Assembly (NCBI RefSeq): GCF_001999905.1
Contig: NZ_CP019640.1
Coordinates: forward strand, 1,902,001 to 1,966,000
Direction: 5' to 3'
Source: Planococcus lenghuensis
GTDB taxonomy: Bacteria; Bacillota; Bacilli; Bacillales_A; Planococcaceae
Length of the DNA stretch: 64,000 nucleotides
Shown here: positions 52,090 through 60,586 of the stretch, one piece after another
Numbering within the stretch: position 1 is the first letter of the stretch
Layout: each line of letters starts with the position of its first letter
Notes under the pieces: model-generated
Databases searched by the model: none
Told to the model about the DNA's origin: nothing
What the model saw: the letters and a program-made list of their open reading frames with translations, nothing else
Position numbers and translations under genes: made by a program

Positions 52090-52235
52090 CCCTTTTGGAC
52101 CTGGACCAGTCGAAGCAAAACCTGTGAGACTCCAACGGGAGAGCGGACAAGGCGAGACCCGGCAGGTCGCATTGCGACCGAAGCGGCTTGCCGTTCGCCC
52201 GCGGAAAGCGAGCAGGTTTTGCCGACTGTTACTGG
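52090..52235. repeat. Interspersed GC-rich repeat
   Basis: Contains GTGAGACTCCAACGGGAGAG, GACCCGGCAGGTCGCATTGC (with inner complementarity GGTCGCATTGCGACC) and CCGCGGAAAGCGAGCAGG. The order G-AGAC-CC, dyad core, CCGCGGAAAGCG matches the copies at 57480 and 59260 in one or the other orientation. No gene. Confidence 0.6.
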
Positions 52236-52279
52236 ACACGATGTCTTTATGCAGTTTGCACGGATTTTTCTACAAGCTG

Positions 52280-52306
52280 AGAGGAGCCAAGTCCATTGGC
52301 TCCTCT
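52280..52306 (-). terminator. Terminator of the nucleobase permease gene
   Basis: AGAGGAGCCAA pairs with TTGGCTCCTCT, directly behind the stop codon of the minus-strand gene. Confidence 0.8.
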
Positions 52307-53614
52307 TCATTTCGTATAAGACGTTTCTTCTTTATCTTTCCATAACTGCTCGATTATGATGACAAGCCCGGTACCAAGCAGCAGTCCATTGCTCACCAGA
52401 TTCTGCACGATTCCCGGCAGATCGGCGAAGACTTCCGGCGGCAGGAACATCGTGCCCATGCCGATCAGATAAGCGACGCCGATGATGGTCACTTTTCTGG
52501 AATCCAGCGTTGTCATCGATACATTATTGATCGCGAGACCAACCAATTGGACGAACGAAGCCATCAATGCGGCATTGGCTATCGGTGACGGGATACTGGA
52601 TACCAATGCGACAAGCGGCGGGAAAAATGTCAGTACGATCAGCAAAGCAGACGCATAAATAAATGGCGCTTTCCGCTTCTGTCCCGTTAATGCGATGAAC
52701 CCCGCAGACGTCGCGAGCGGCACATTCGCGATGCCTGAAAACATGCCCGATAAGCCGGTGCCGATTCCTGAAAACGTAGTTCCCCGGTCGACTTGCGCCC
52801 GTCTGTCTTTTGGTTTAATATCTAAAGTCTGATTGACCGCCACGATGGACGCGACAACATTTGAAATGATGATGACCGCGGTGATGAAGGCAATGGGAAT
52901 CATGCCGAAATTAAATGTCGGCATGCCAAACGCCAAGACTTCCGGCACTGCGAACACACTCACTTCCCCTTCCGTGTCTTGTCCCCCGACGATAAGGAGA
53001 TACGCCACCCAGCCAATGACGATGCCGATGAACACAGCATAACTGCTCAGCCAGCCCCGGGCGAAAATTGACAGCCCAAGCACCAGGAAGAATGTCAGGA
53101 ACGCAAGCGCGGCATCCATCACCTGGATGGTTCCTGCCCCTTGCTGCAGGCCCAGCATCCCTTGCAGGAAGGTACCGCTAAGCTGGACGGTCAGCAGGAA
53201 AAAGAATGTGCCTGTGACGAGCGGCGTAAAGATCGGAAGAATCTTCTGCGATATTTTAAATACGCCAAACAGCAACAGGAACAGCCCCGTCAGCATCATC
53301 GTCGTCTGCAGCGAACGAAGCGTTTCTTCCAGCGAAGTGCCGTCCTGGAGTCCGGTAATCGCCATAACGGAAAAAATAGAGATCCAGATGCCGGCCGGCC
53401 CTTCCATAATCGGCAGCTTATGTCCGAATAACCCCTGCAGCAAAGAAGCCACACCAACGACGAAGAATGTCCGCTGCATGAGACCGGATAACTCGATAAA
53501 ATTCATTTCATAGATTGCGCCGATAACAATCGGCAGCGCTACGGTACTGGCGAGCAAAAAAATGAACCATTGAATGGTTTCCATTGTAGTGTTTGTAAAA
53601 GCTTGCTTGTTCAC
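52307..53614 (-). CDS. NCS2-family purine/pyrimidine permease
   Basis: A 435-residue transporter with about 14 helices of the NCS2 (NAT) family. Conserved parts are LLQGLFGHKLPIMEGPAG in helix 3, RGTTFSGIGTGLSGMFSGIA with the family's helix 9-10 region, and NVPLATSAGFIALTGQKRK. It imports a nucleobase with a proton; which one (uracil, xanthine or other) is not decided by what I can see. A GTG start follows AAGGAG by seven bases. No purine or pyrimidine gene adjoins. It is closest in form to the YwdJ-type permeases of Bacillus. Confidence 0.88.
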   Translation of the reverse strand: MNKQAFTNTTMETIQWFIFLLASTVALPIVIGAIYEMNFIELSGLMQRTFFVVGVASLLQGLFGHKLPIMEGPAGIWISIFSVMAITGLQDGTSLEETLRSLQTTMMLTGLFLLLFGVFKISQKILPIFTPLVTGTFFFLLTVQLSGTFLQGMLGLQQGAGTIQVMDAALAFLTFFLVLGLSIFARGWLSSYAVFIGIVIGWVAYLLIVGGQDTEGEVSVFAVPEVLAFGMPTFNFGMIPIAFITAVIIISNVVASIVAVNQTLDIKPKDRRAQVDRGTTFSGIGTGLSGMFSGIANVPLATSAGFIALTGQKRKAPFIYASALLIVLTFFPPLVALVSSIPSPIANAALMASFVQLVGLAINNVSMTTLDSRKVTIIGVAYLIGMGTMFLPPEVFADLPGIVQNLVSNGLLLGTGLVIIIEQLWKDKEETSYTK

Positions 53615-53821
53615 TGAAAAGCTCCTTAATCAGGTAGTTCGTCCAAACAAATGAGCGACTTGTGCATTATACCACCAATTTCCGGACTGCCGAAGAGTTT
53701 TTCATTGCTGATCCGGTCATACCGCAGAAATCGCACGTTTCTTCTGATACTCCCTGTTTTACAGGAGCCGGTTCAGCTATCCGCCGATTTTTCAGGCATT
53801 CCGCCGTTGGAAAGACAGCAG

Positions 53822-54394
53822 TCACTGGTCATCTTCATTGCGCTTCGACTTCTTCCAGCCCTGTGTGCCTGGCGCGGCCCCGGTTTCCGTCGGCTTTTGG
53901 GCAGCTGTCCGGAATACGAGGTATTTATTAAAAAAGAAACTTGCTTGAAAAGAAGCATACATCGACAGTCCCTTTGCAATGTTTGTATCAATCCAGCCCG
54001 GAAACCAAGAAAGTCTCCCCAAAGCCCAGAGACCGGCAAGAAACACCAGATTGGAGATCAGTAAACTGACAGCTGCCTGTCCGATATAGGGGATCAATTG
54101 TTTTCTGCTTTTCTTTACTTTGAAGGTATACTTTGCATTCCAATAATAACTGTTCGATACAGCTGCCGTATAGGCGATCGTATTGAACAGGGCCAGCAGG
54201 AACGGATCCGTGGTCGGGAAAAAAATGAGCAGGGCATTCAGTACGAGCAAATCCAGCCCCGCACATAAAATCCCGATCAGCCCGTAATTCGCAAACTGAA
54301 GCAGCCCTTGTTTATTCCGTCTGAAAAAAGACATCCTCCCACCACTCGCTGAATTTGACGTTTTTATCCGGTATTGTTTAATATGGCCGCTCAT
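53822..54394 (-). CDS. GtrA-family membrane protein
   Basis: A GtrA-like protein of 170-190 residues with four helices: FANYGLIGILCAGLDLLVLN, LLALFNTIAYTAAVSNSYYW, YIGQAAVSLLISNLVFLAGL and IAKGLSMYASFQASFFFNKY, the last followed by the usual FNKYxVFR end. GtrA proteins are thought to flip or handle lipid-linked sugars for glycosylation of the cell surface. The start is uncertain: the ATG at 54334 has GGAGG directly adjacent, too close, and the ATG at 54394 has none. The C-terminal tail is basic and extended (QGWKKSKRNEDDQ). Confidence 0.82.
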   Translation of the reverse strand: MSGHIKQYRIKTSNSASGGRMSFFRRNKQGLLQFANYGLIGILCAGLDLLVLNALLIFFPTTDPFLLALFNTIAYTAAVSNSYYWNAKYTFKVKKSRKQLIPYIGQAAVSLLISNLVFLAGLWALGRLSWFPGWIDTNIAKGLSMYASFQASFFFNKYLVFRTAAQKPTETGAAPGTQGWKKSKRNEDDQ

Positions 54395-54480
54395 CCAGTA
54401 AGACGGAACACAGCGACAACAGGATTTATTTTCAGTTTAGTGGAAAGATCTTTCAATTGCGAAGAATCGGCGTGATAATG

Positions 54481-54492
54481 GGACATATGTCC
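54481..54492. promoter_or_regulatory. Palindrome GGACATATGTCC upstream of the ydcZ operon
   Basis: A perfect 12-bp palindrome 58 bp before the first ydcZ-like gene. Its position in a promoter region with a Crp/Fnr-type regulator in the operon suggests an operator, but no consensus is known to me. Confidence 0.4.
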
Positions 54493-54549
54493 TTTTGGGG
54501 TTGTGCCACACATTGTACAGTGATCTTAACGAAAGGTGCGTGAAGCGAA

Positions 54550-54975
54550 ATGAAAGGTATTTTATTTGCGCTGGCCGGCGGGTTTTTTCTGACGTTCCAA
54601 AGTGCGGCAAACGCCACGATCAGCATCGGAATCGGCACGTGGCAGGCAGCGGCAATGACGCAATTCACCGGTTTTGTGCTGGCCGTTCTGATCGTGCTCC
54701 TCTTGCGGGATCAGTCATTCCGGGAGCTCCGTCACGTCTCCCCGCTATACGCATCGGGGGGCATGCTGGCGGCCATTGTGCTATTCAGCAATATGACGGC
54801 AGTTCACCGGATGGGCGTTACGCTGACGATCGGTGTTTTCCTCATTGCCCAATTGATCTCAGCTGTCGCCATCGACAGCAAAGGCTGGTTTGATATGACT
54901 AAAAAGAAAATCGGCCGCACACAAATCATCGGCGTCGTACTGATGATTGGCGGGGTCATTGTACTGAAATGGTAA
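54550..54975 (+). CDS. YdcZ-family (DUF606) DMT transporter 1
   Basis: A 141-residue, four- to five-helix half-size DMT transporter of the DUF606/YdcZ family (GILFALAGGFFLTFQSAANA, LLLRDQSF, PLYASGGMLAAIVLFSNMTA, GRTQIIGVVLMIGGVIVLKW). Such proteins pair with a homologue to form a transporter; the substrate is unknown. GAAGCGAA precedes the ATG. It is separated from the Crp/Fnr gene by 12 bp, which in turn is 11 bp before a second DUF606 gene, so the three form one operon. Confidence 0.85.
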   Translation: MKGILFALAGGFFLTFQSAANATISIGIGTWQAAAMTQFTGFVLAVLIVLLLRDQSFRELRHVSPLYASGGMLAAIVLFSNMTAVHRMGVTLTIGVFLIAQLISAVAIDSKGWFDMTKKKIGRTQIIGVVLMIGGVIVLKW

Positions 54976-54987
54976 GGAGGCAACGAA

Positions 54988-55653
54988 ATGGATGAACGCA
55001 TAGCCCGCTACCTTAAGCAATTCGGTTTGACGGATTTGTTCCCTGTGCATGTCAGGCAATTGATGCACATAAAGGCATATGCAGGCGGAGAGCGCTTATT
55101 CACCCAAGGCGAAGAAGCGCATGCGCTTTATCTGCTCGTCGACGGGAAACTTAAAATTTCCATGCTTTCTCCTGAAGGGAAACGCCTGATTGCAGCATTC
55201 AAAACACCGTTTGATTTGGTCGGCGATATTGAATATGTACAGGCATGTCCGCTGATCAATACAGTGGAAGCCGTCACGGAGACTCAGGTGATCCGGATTC
55301 CCTTCCCCGTTCTGCGGAATGAAATGGCAGATAATGCAGCGTGGCTGCAATTCCTGCTGGAAACCATCACCCGTAAATTCGAAGTGCGATCACGGGTGAT
55401 GAATTTCAATCTTCTCTACGCAGTCGATGTCCGCATCGCCAGTTACCTGCTGTCCATGACACCGGACCGGGCTGTGATCGATTCCACCTCGCTTGTTGAT
55501 ATGGCGGACTTGATCGGCACAAGCTACCGGCATTTAAACCGCGTCTTGGAACAATTCGAGCAAGCGGGATGGATCACGAAAAAACGCGGGAAGATCACCA
55601 TTTATAACCGGGAAGCTCTCTTGGAGCAGGCCGGTCATAACATTTACGAGTAG
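54988..55653 (+). CDS. Crp/Fnr-family regulator (YeiL-like)
   Basis: A 221-residue regulator. A cyclic-nucleotide-binding-like beta barrel fills residues about 20-120 (GERLFTQGEEAHALYLLVDG; FDLVGDIEYVQACPL), then the long helix and a winged HTH (SLVDMADLIGTSYRHLNRVL). It has one cysteine only, so it is not an Fe-S Fnr. The recognition helix reads SYRHLNR, without the Glu and Arg pair of CRP, so it may prefer another site than TGTGA-N6-TCACA. AAGGAGG precedes the ATG. It is encoded between two DUF606 transporters, which it probably controls, as in the YeiL-type arrangement. Confidence 0.88.
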   Translation: MDERIARYLKQFGLTDLFPVHVRQLMHIKAYAGGERLFTQGEEAHALYLLVDGKLKISMLSPEGKRLIAAFKTPFDLVGDIEYVQACPLINTVEAVTETQVIRIPFPVLRNEMADNAAWLQFLLETITRKFEVRSRVMNFNLLYAVDVRIASYLLSMTPDRAVIDSTSLVDMADLIGTSYRHLNRVLEQFEQAGWITKKRGKITIYNREALLEQAGHNIYE

Positions 55654-55664
55654 GAGGAAATCAA

Positions 55665-56150
55665 ATGGCCATCGGAATTTTACTTGCATTGGTTGGAGGC
55701 ATACTTGTCTGCCTCCAAAACACCTTCAATGCCAACGTTAAAAAACAAGTCAGCGTCTGGTCTACGACCGCACTGGTGCTGGGACTGGGATTTGCAGCCT
55801 CGTTTGCAGCCGGACTTATGTTTGAAGGTACCGGATTATTCGTGTTTGATGCCGAGCCGTGGTTCTGGTTCAGCGGAATCGTCGGAATCGGTGTCGTCGT
55901 TTGTGTAACGCAGGGCGTACAAATCCTCGGCCCGAGCCGCGCCATTTCCCTCGTCATGGTGTCTCAAATCTTCTTTGGCCTGATGTGGGATACGCTTGGC
56001 TGGCTCGGGGTGGAACAAGTGCCATTCACCTGGCAGTCCTTCCTCGGTGTCCTGCTCATCAGCAGCGGCGTGGTTCTGTTTCAATTAGGGCCGAAACTGG
56101 AGCGTTCCGCTGTCCCGCAAGGACAACCGGCATGGAAAGAAGTGCAATAA
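55665..56150 (+). CDS. YdcZ-family (DUF606) DMT transporter 2
   Basis: A 161-residue DUF606 protein, the partner of 54550-54975. Helices: GILLALVGGILVCLQNTFNA, TTALVLGLGFAASFAAGLMF, FWFSGIVGIGVVVCVTQGVQ, GPSRAISLVMVSQIFFGLMW and FLGVLLISSGVVLFQLGPK. TAGGAGG precedes the ATG. The C-terminus is soluble. Together the two half-size proteins probably assemble into one antiparallel transporter. A strong terminator ends the operon. Confidence 0.87.
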   Translation: MAIGILLALVGGILVCLQNTFNANVKKQVSVWSTTALVLGLGFAASFAAGLMFEGTGLFVFDAEPWFWFSGIVGIGVVVCVTQGVQILGPSRAISLVMVSQIFFGLMWDTLGWLGVEQVPFTWQSFLGVLLISSGVVLFQLGPKLERSAVPQGQPAWKEVQ

Positions 56151-56171
56151 AATTATAATCGATAACGATAT

Positions 56172-56205
56172 GAAACCCCGGGTCCATTGAATGGTCCGGG
56201 GTTTC
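56172..56205 (+). terminator. Terminator of the ydcZ operon
   Basis: GAAACCCCGG-GTCCAT pairs with ATGGTC-CCGGGGTTTC, followed by GCTTTTG. Confidence 0.9.
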
Positions 56206-56216
56206 GCTTTTGCTCC

Positions 56217-56750
56217 CTAGCCAACCCGTTCAAGTATAAAGAAATAAGGCTGCTGCCCTTTCATGTCCATCATGCCAAGCACTGTCCGTTCATCGACTTT
56301 CCGGAACACATCAATGATTGGCAGCTGGTCATAAATCATTGCAGCGCTATCTACTCCCCGGTATTCCATCCGCCGGATCCGCGCCCTGCTTTTCTTTGTT
56401 TTCAGAAACGGAGCCACTTTCGGCGCCAGCTGCCGGACGAGAATACGTGGAATGAATGAAAACGGAACAGACAGGGGAAGCAAACCCGGATTTATCCTGT
56501 AAAGCCGCCGCTCATCTTTCGGGAACACAAGTGGATCGACGGTATCGGCATTGACGATTCGTTTGCCGAACCAGCCGGAAGCCTCAAGGAGTCCGTCCAG
56601 CGGATGATCCGTCTTCAATTCCCTTCCTTTCCATAACCCGGTCATAAAATCCACTTCTACTTCGTCCAGCCAGTCAAATAATTGAAGCGCTTCCTTTCGG
56701 GATACATTCTGCTGTTCCAGCAGGGTGTCCAGCACCATCCGGTGATTCAT
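56217..56750 (-). CDS. GXWXG/DUF4334 protein
   Basis: A 177-residue protein with the GxWxG motif in DFMTGLWKGRELKTDHPLDG and the following GWFGKRIVNADTVDPLVFPK, then the DUF4334 domain with RRMEYRGVDSAAMIYDQLPI and RTVLGMMDMKGQQPYFFILE. The family is widespread in Actinobacteria and some Bacillales and has no known function; the fold is lipocalin-like. AGGAGT lies eight bases before the chosen ATG at 56750. The gene is convergent with the ydcZ operon and shares its terminator region. Confidence 0.85.
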   Translation of the reverse strand: MNHRMVLDTLLEQQNVSRKEALQLFDWLDEVEVDFMTGLWKGRELKTDHPLDGLLEASGWFGKRIVNADTVDPLVFPKDERRLYRINPGLLPLSVPFSFIPRILVRQLAPKVAPFLKTKKSRARIRRMEYRGVDSAAMIYDQLPIIDVFRKVDERTVLGMMDMKGQQPYFFILERVG

Positions 56751-57168
56751 CGAATCCACTCCTATTCGCTTTTTTCTTCCATTCCCTTCCGTCCATATGA
56801 AAAAACGAATGCCATCGATATAAAAAAAGGCACTGACCTAGCCCCTTGATTTTTACGTCTCCCCTACTATTAATAATGCATAACCAGCGATTCGCTTCTT
56901 AGATTTCTTCCTGAAAACGCGTTATAATAATATAAGGAAACCAATCGATTCCTTCACCGGCCGATTGATGGAAAGACGGGCTGCAGTATGGCTTTTCTCC
57001 TCTGCCGTTGGTGCATTTGTGCAGGAATCCCGGTTTTCGGAGACGCAAAGAAGAAAAAACAGTTACCGTTTCATCCTTTCTTAACTTTCTCCCTCTTTTC
57101 CTATAGCTTAGCAGCTGCAAGTCAGCCGCCATCCAATTTTTACACTTAAACCGAAGAGGTGAAGAAAA
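56751..57168. other. Intergenic region upstream of a small gene
   Basis: No supported gene. It includes TATAATAATATA near 56922, a possible promoter element, and T-rich segments. The minus-strand frame crossing it has no ribosome binding site. Confidence 0.4.
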
Positions 57169-57399
57169 ATGACACCGGAACAGATCAGCAAAGCTAAAGC
57201 GATTATCGAGGAAATCGACGATCCGTTTGAATATTACGAGACACTTGTGGCTTTGTCGGAAGGCTATTTGTTTGAAGTCACAAAAGGCAATGAAGAAAAA
57301 GCAGAGTCGCTGCTGAAACTGCAATCGTTCCTTTATGAACAGGCTGCACGCAAAGGCTACTCGGAACATGAAATTGACCGCCGGGCAGCCCTTAGTTGA
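57169..57399 (+). CDS. Small soluble protein, unknown
   Basis: A 76-residue helical protein (ISKAKAIIEEIDDPFEYYET, LVALSEGYLFEVTKGNEEKA, LLKLQSFLYEQAARKGYSEH). No known domain is recognised. GAGGTGAAG precedes the ATG and a perfect terminator follows, so it is very likely expressed. No membrane segment or signal peptide. Confidence 0.65.
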   Translation: MTPEQISKAKAIIEEIDDPFEYYETLVALSEGYLFEVTKGNEEKAESLLKLQSFLYEQAARKGYSEHEIDRRAALS

Positions 57400-57409
57400 C
57401 CGCATAGGA

Positions 57410-57437
57410 AAACCGCCTGCAATTGCAGGCGGTTTTT
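57410..57437 (+). terminator. Terminator of the small gene
   Basis: AAACCGCCTGC pairs with GCAGGCGGTTT around AATT, followed by TTTC. Confidence 0.9.
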
Positions 57438-57612
57438 TCACGTTCCGCACTTGTGCAAAATTAAATAAAAAAAGGGGCTGTCCGAAAAGGTCAAAAGACT
57501 CGTTGACGGCACCTCCCGGCCCGGGATAGGGAAACCGGACGCTTTCCGCGGACGGACGTCCGAGCCACCGCCGCTCTGCAGTGACCCCCAATTCTTGGAC
57601 ATGAATTTGCTT

Positions 57613-58497
57613 TCAGGCAGCGGCCTGTAGCTGGAGTCGGTAGTGAACCGGACTCCGGCCATTCAGTTTGCTCTTAATGCGCTTGCAGTTGTAGTACTCC
57701 ATGTAGTCGGCCAATTCCCGTTCGAACTGCTCAACTGTCGCAAATGTCCGCTTATACAGAAATTCGGATTTCATGATGCCGAAGAAGTTCTCCATCACCG
57801 AATTATCCAAGCAGGTACCCTTTCGGGACATACTCTGGGTAATGTGGTTCGCCACAAGCGTTTCACGGTACGGCTCAATCCGGTAATGCCAGCCTTGGTC
57901 GGAATGCAGAAGAAGGTCATCGCCCGGTGTTAAGCGCTCGAGCGCTTGGTCCAGCATGGTGGACACCAGTTTGTAGGTTGGACGCGCGCCTAAGGTATAC
58001 GTAATGATTTCACCGTTAAACAGATCCAGCACCGGTGACAGATACAGCTTCTGGCTGCACACTTTGAATTCCGTGATGTCGGTGGCCCATTTTTCGTTCG
58101 GCTGATCCGCTGTGAACTGGCGATCCAGAAGGTTCGGCGCCACATGGCTGCCTTTGCCGGGATACGAATTATACTTCCGGGTCCGTACCGGTCGAAAGGT
58201 GCTTTTCAATCCCAGTTCGCCCATGAGGCGCTGTACTTTTTTATGGTTCACCCGTATCCCCTGGTTCACCAGTTGATCACAGATGCGGCGATACCCGTAA
58301 TTGCCGTCGTGTTCATCATAGATGGCCTGGATCTGTTCTTTGAGTGCCGCGTCCGGGTCTGGCCGGTTCATGCGCGCTACACATGCATAATAGGTGCTGC
58401 GGGCCATGCCCGCCACCTTGATCAGTTGATTCACCGGAAATTCATGCCTTAACTCGAAGACGGCTTGCGCCCGTTCTTGGTTGGTGATGACTCCTTT
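57613..58497 (-). CDS. IS3-family transposase OrfB (made as OrfAB by frameshift)
   Basis: The DDE part of the transposase. Conserved blocks are GNYGYRRICDQLVNQGIRVN, WATDITEFKVCSQKLYLSPV with the first Asp, DLLLHSDQGWHYRIEPYRET with the second, and GTCLDNSVMENFFGIMKSEF with the Glu (DDE complete). The frame is open from the A-run CAGAAAAAGGAG at about 58500, reading GVITNQERAQAVFELRHEFP before the first ATG. OrfAB would arise by -1 frameshift there, as in IS150. The ATG-started part alone spans 57613-58434. Confidence 0.92.
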   Translation of the reverse strand, partial: KGVITNQERAQAVFELRHEFPVNQLIKVAGMARSTYYACVARMNRPDPDAALKEQIQAIYDEHDGNYGYRRICDQLVNQGIRVNHKKVQRLMGELGLKSTFRPVRTRKYNSYPGKGSHVAPNLLDRQFTADQPNEKWATDITEFKVCSQKLYLSPVLDLFNGEIITYTLGARPTYKLVSTMLDQALERLTPGDDLLLHSDQGWHYRIEPYRETLVANHITQSMSRKGTCLDNSVMENFFGIMKSEFLYKRTFATVEQFERELADYMEYYNCKRIKSKLNGRSPVHYRLQLQAAA

Positions 58498-58985
58498 TTC
58501 TGAGCTAAGGCTCTCAGCTTTTTTGAATAGGCAAGCTCCATGCGCAGGCGCTCGTTCTCCGCCTCGGCAGCTGCCAACGCCTTTTCCAGTGCATCCTGCT
58601 GATCTGACGTCTTCCGTTGGTCCCGTTTCACCGCCGACTCCTCCTTCTCGAGGGAGAGGAGCGTCTCTGGCCGGTCCATTAGCTGCCGTTTCCAGCGAAG
58701 CACGGTCTGCGGGGAAGAGATATTGTACTTGACAGCCGTAGCCAGGAGGGAGGCGCCCGTCTCCATCATGTCCTTGAGTACGTCCAGTTTAAACGTAACC
58801 GAGTAGTTTGTACATGAAGAACGGAGCCGGAGACCATCCATCCCGTGCGCCCGATACAGACCAACCCACTTCCGGACTGATTTGTGATCAATCCCAATCT
58901 GTTCAGCGATGCCCCGATAGGAGGCATTCCCATTCAGATATTGCTGGACCGCTTCGAATTTTTCGGTTTCTGTGAATTTCCTCAT
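58449..58985 (-). CDS. IS3-family OrfA
   Basis: A 178-residue OrfA with the helix-turn-helix (SYRGIAEQIGIDHKSVRKWV) and a second one (LLATAVKYNISSPQTVLRWK), then a leucine-rich coiled coil (LEKALAAAEAENERLRMELA) for dimerisation. GGAGG lies ten bases before the ATG and inside the right terminal repeat. Its length is above that of short-form OrfA and fits IS150-type elements. The C-terminus (PTKNGRKPSSS) is specific to the non-shifted frame. Confidence 0.9.
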   Translation of the reverse strand: MRKFTETEKFEAVQQYLNGNASYRGIAEQIGIDHKSVRKWVGLYRAHGMDGLRLRSSCTNYSVTFKLDVLKDMMETGASLLATAVKYNISSPQTVLRWKRQLMDRPETLLSLEKEESAVKRDQRKTSDQQDALEKALAAAEAENERLRMELAYSKKLRALAQKKESSPTKNGRKPSSS

Positions 58986-59259
58986 TAGCACTGCACCTCC
59001 AATGTGGGTGTCCAACATTTGGGGTGCAGTGCACTCATGCTTCACGGCGAGGGTCTCGGCCACCCGATCTTCCGCCGGAGTCGCCGGTTTCCTGTCCACC
59101 CCGACTTAAGAGACAGCGGCAGATCAGAAAAAGTGTGTATCTCACTGTTTCAGCGAATGGGCTCAGCAAATAATAGATTAAAAAGGCGGGAAGAGGGCTG
59201 GAACCCTTTTCCCGCCTTTATGCATTTTTTATTATGTGTGTCTCTTTCATTGACCTGGC

Positions 59260-59425
59260 AGAGAACGGCGGAAGCTAGCGGAAATGCGAGACGCCTGCGG
59301 AAAAACGGACAGGTCCAGACCCCGCATGCCGGCGGGGTCGGCAGAGGAGGCTTGACCGTCCGTCCGCGGCAAACGGTTTTATCTGCGACGAGCTTGCGCA
59401 GGAGCAAGTGAGTGTTTGCGCAGCA
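59260..59425. repeat. Interspersed GC-rich repeat
   Basis: Contains GCGAGACGCCTGCGG, a GACCCCGC...GCGGGGTC dyad, GTCCGTCCGCGG and TCTGCGACGAGCTTGCGCAG. Same order of words as the copies at 52090 and 57480. The last word GCGACGAGCTTGCGC is shared with 51944 and 61436. The frames across it are not genes. Confidence 0.6.
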
Positions 59426-59508
59426 GAAGCCGTTCCGTTATGGAAGAACATCTGGGCAAGATAAGCCTAAGGGCTTTTTGGACAGCCTCTTTTATACTGC
59501 AGTTTATA

Positions 59509-59727
59509 TCAATTGATTTGGCGAGCTATAATAGTGGCCGCTTCATCGATGGATGTATGATGTTCGACTGTTTGGGTCTGTATATAGGTCAGTTCCAACA
59601 CTCTTGTTTCCGGCATACATTTGACAACAATCCAATCTTCCCCTGTTTTTGAGAAGGTCTGCGTAATGTTGACCGTATGATATTGCGATATGGTCATCAG
59701 CAGTTCTTTGATATTATTCAATTCCAT
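59509..59727 (-). CDS. Cluster B gene iv: small YkuJ-like protein
   Basis: A 72-residue soluble protein, intact counterpart of the nonsense-mutated cluster A gene and of the lone gene at 25188-25409. It reads ELNNIKELLMTISQYHTVNI, TQTFSKTGEDWIVVKCMPET, VLELTYIQTQTVEHHTSIDE and AATIIARQIN. Helix, three strands, helix; resembles YkuJ (DUF1797) by eye. GGGGGGAACC precedes the ATG at 59727. It is 120 bp from the RibT-like gene, a larger gap than in the rest of the cluster. Confidence 0.75.
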   Translation of the reverse strand: MELNNIKELLMTISQYHTVNITQTFSKTGEDWIVVKCMPETRVLELTYIQTQTVEHHTSIDEAATIIARQIN

Positions 59728-59849
59728 TCTGGTTCCCCCCAGTTTATTAGGAATTTCCAAGGCTTAACGATGTGTAAAGTATTGGAATTCCTGTGGCAGC
59801 CTTTATTTTTTTACCCAATTGTGCATTCTCTTTATGGCTGGATTCTCTT

Positions 59850-60191
59850 TTAGCATACAGTTAAACAAAGTTTTTCTGTTTCCTGTGTTAGTTTGACTTT
59901 ACGCGGTTGGACACGTTGTTCAATTTGTTCAACCATCACCTGCCCCAGTCCTTCTCCCCGATGAGATGGATTGACAGCGATGTGGCAGACGACCACGTGG
60001 TCACCTTCCATTTCCAAACCCAGCAACCCAATATAGTCTTCACCTTCCCGCCAGAAATACAACTGCATTTCCGGTTTTTCTTCATATATTCGGATTAATT
60101 TCTGGAGTTCCTTCACGTTTCGCTCATTCGGCATCAATCCGAGCAACCCCATTGCGATTTTCTCACATGTCTTTTTGTATTTCACTAACAT
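59850..60191 (-). CDS. Cluster B gene iii: RibT-like GNAT acetyltransferase
   Basis: A 113-residue acetyltransferase, paralogue of 20348-20689 (MLVKYKKTCEKIAMGLLGLM, LYFWREGEDYIGLLGLEMEG, HIAVNPSHRGEGLGQVMVEQ with the acetyl-CoA loop RGEGLG). The RibT of the Bacillus rib operon starts in the same way. The C-terminal segment after QVMVEQ is the least conserved between the copies. AAGGGGATCAGG precedes the ATG. Substrate unknown; no rib genes nearby. Confidence 0.86.
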   Translation of the reverse strand: MLVKYKKTCEKIAMGLLGLMPNERNVKELQKLIRIYEEKPEMQLYFWREGEDYIGLLGLEMEGDHVVVCHIAVNPSHRGEGLGQVMVEQIEQRVQPRKVKLTQETEKLCLTVC

Positions 60192-60225
60192 CCCTGATCC
60201 CCTTTCTGCCTTCATCAACTTTGAT

Positions 60226-60579
60226 TTATCCGGTTATACTGCTGATTGGCGCCAGCTGTCTGAATGTCATTGTTTGATGAAGAGGATCCAGAGAATACAG
60301 TTCGTTTTGCTGAGCCTGTGTGAATTGTTTCAGCTCCCGGAAAACCTCTTCCTGTACTTGGTACGTATAAATGCCATTTTTCATTGCAGTCAGTTGCTGG
60401 TTGGCCTGATTGCAGTTGATTTCCTTTATATCCGCCCAGATGCACGTGCTGGATGCCGCCGTTTCGATTGTCAGCCGGGCAAATAATGTAATGAATTCTT
60501 CCCCGTCTTCCATCCGGGTGTCCTTCACCCGTGAAAAATAATAGCGTGTATTTACCGGGAATGGCGCTTGCTGGTGCAT
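60226..60579 (-). CDS. Cluster B gene ii, unknown family
   Basis: A 117-residue soluble protein, the intact form of the cluster A gene 20723-21073. Conserved between copies are TRYYFSRVKDTRMEDGEEFI, TLFARLTIETAASSTCIWAD, NGIYTYQVQEEVFRELKQFT and QQNELYSLDPLHQTMTFRQL. It appears to be an N-terminal beta domain followed by a helix rich in Glu and Gln. AGGAGAGGTG precedes the ATG. It starts only seven bases after gene i ends, so the two are closely coupled. No family recognised. Confidence 0.78.
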   Translation of the reverse strand: MHQQAPFPVNTRYYFSRVKDTRMEDGEEFITLFARLTIETAASSTCIWADIKEINCNQANQQLTAMKNGIYTYQVQEEVFRELKQFTQAQQNELYSLDPLHQTMTFRQLAPISSITG

Positions 60580-60586
60580 TATGCTT

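Larger units (their letters stand above)
57577..59033 (-). mobile_element. Complete IS3-family (IS150-like) element
   Basis: Terminal inverted repeats: TGCAGTGACCCCCAATTC on the left and, read inward from the right, TGCACTGCACCCCAAATG; both continue with TTGGACA. A 3-bp target duplication CTC lies at 57574-57576 and 59034-59036. It is 1457 bp and contains orfA and orfB with the overlap and A-run expected for programmed frameshifting. Both frames are intact. Confidence 0.92.
57480..59125. repeat. Interspersed GC-rich repeat interrupted by an IS3 element
   Basis: Removing the IS (57577-59033) and one CTC joins CCGCGGACGGACGTCCGAGC with CACGGCGAGGGTCTCGGCC and CTTCCGCCGGAGTCGCCGG, restoring one continuous repeat of the type seen at 52090 and 59260. 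So the repeat is older than the IS. Confidence 0.65.
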
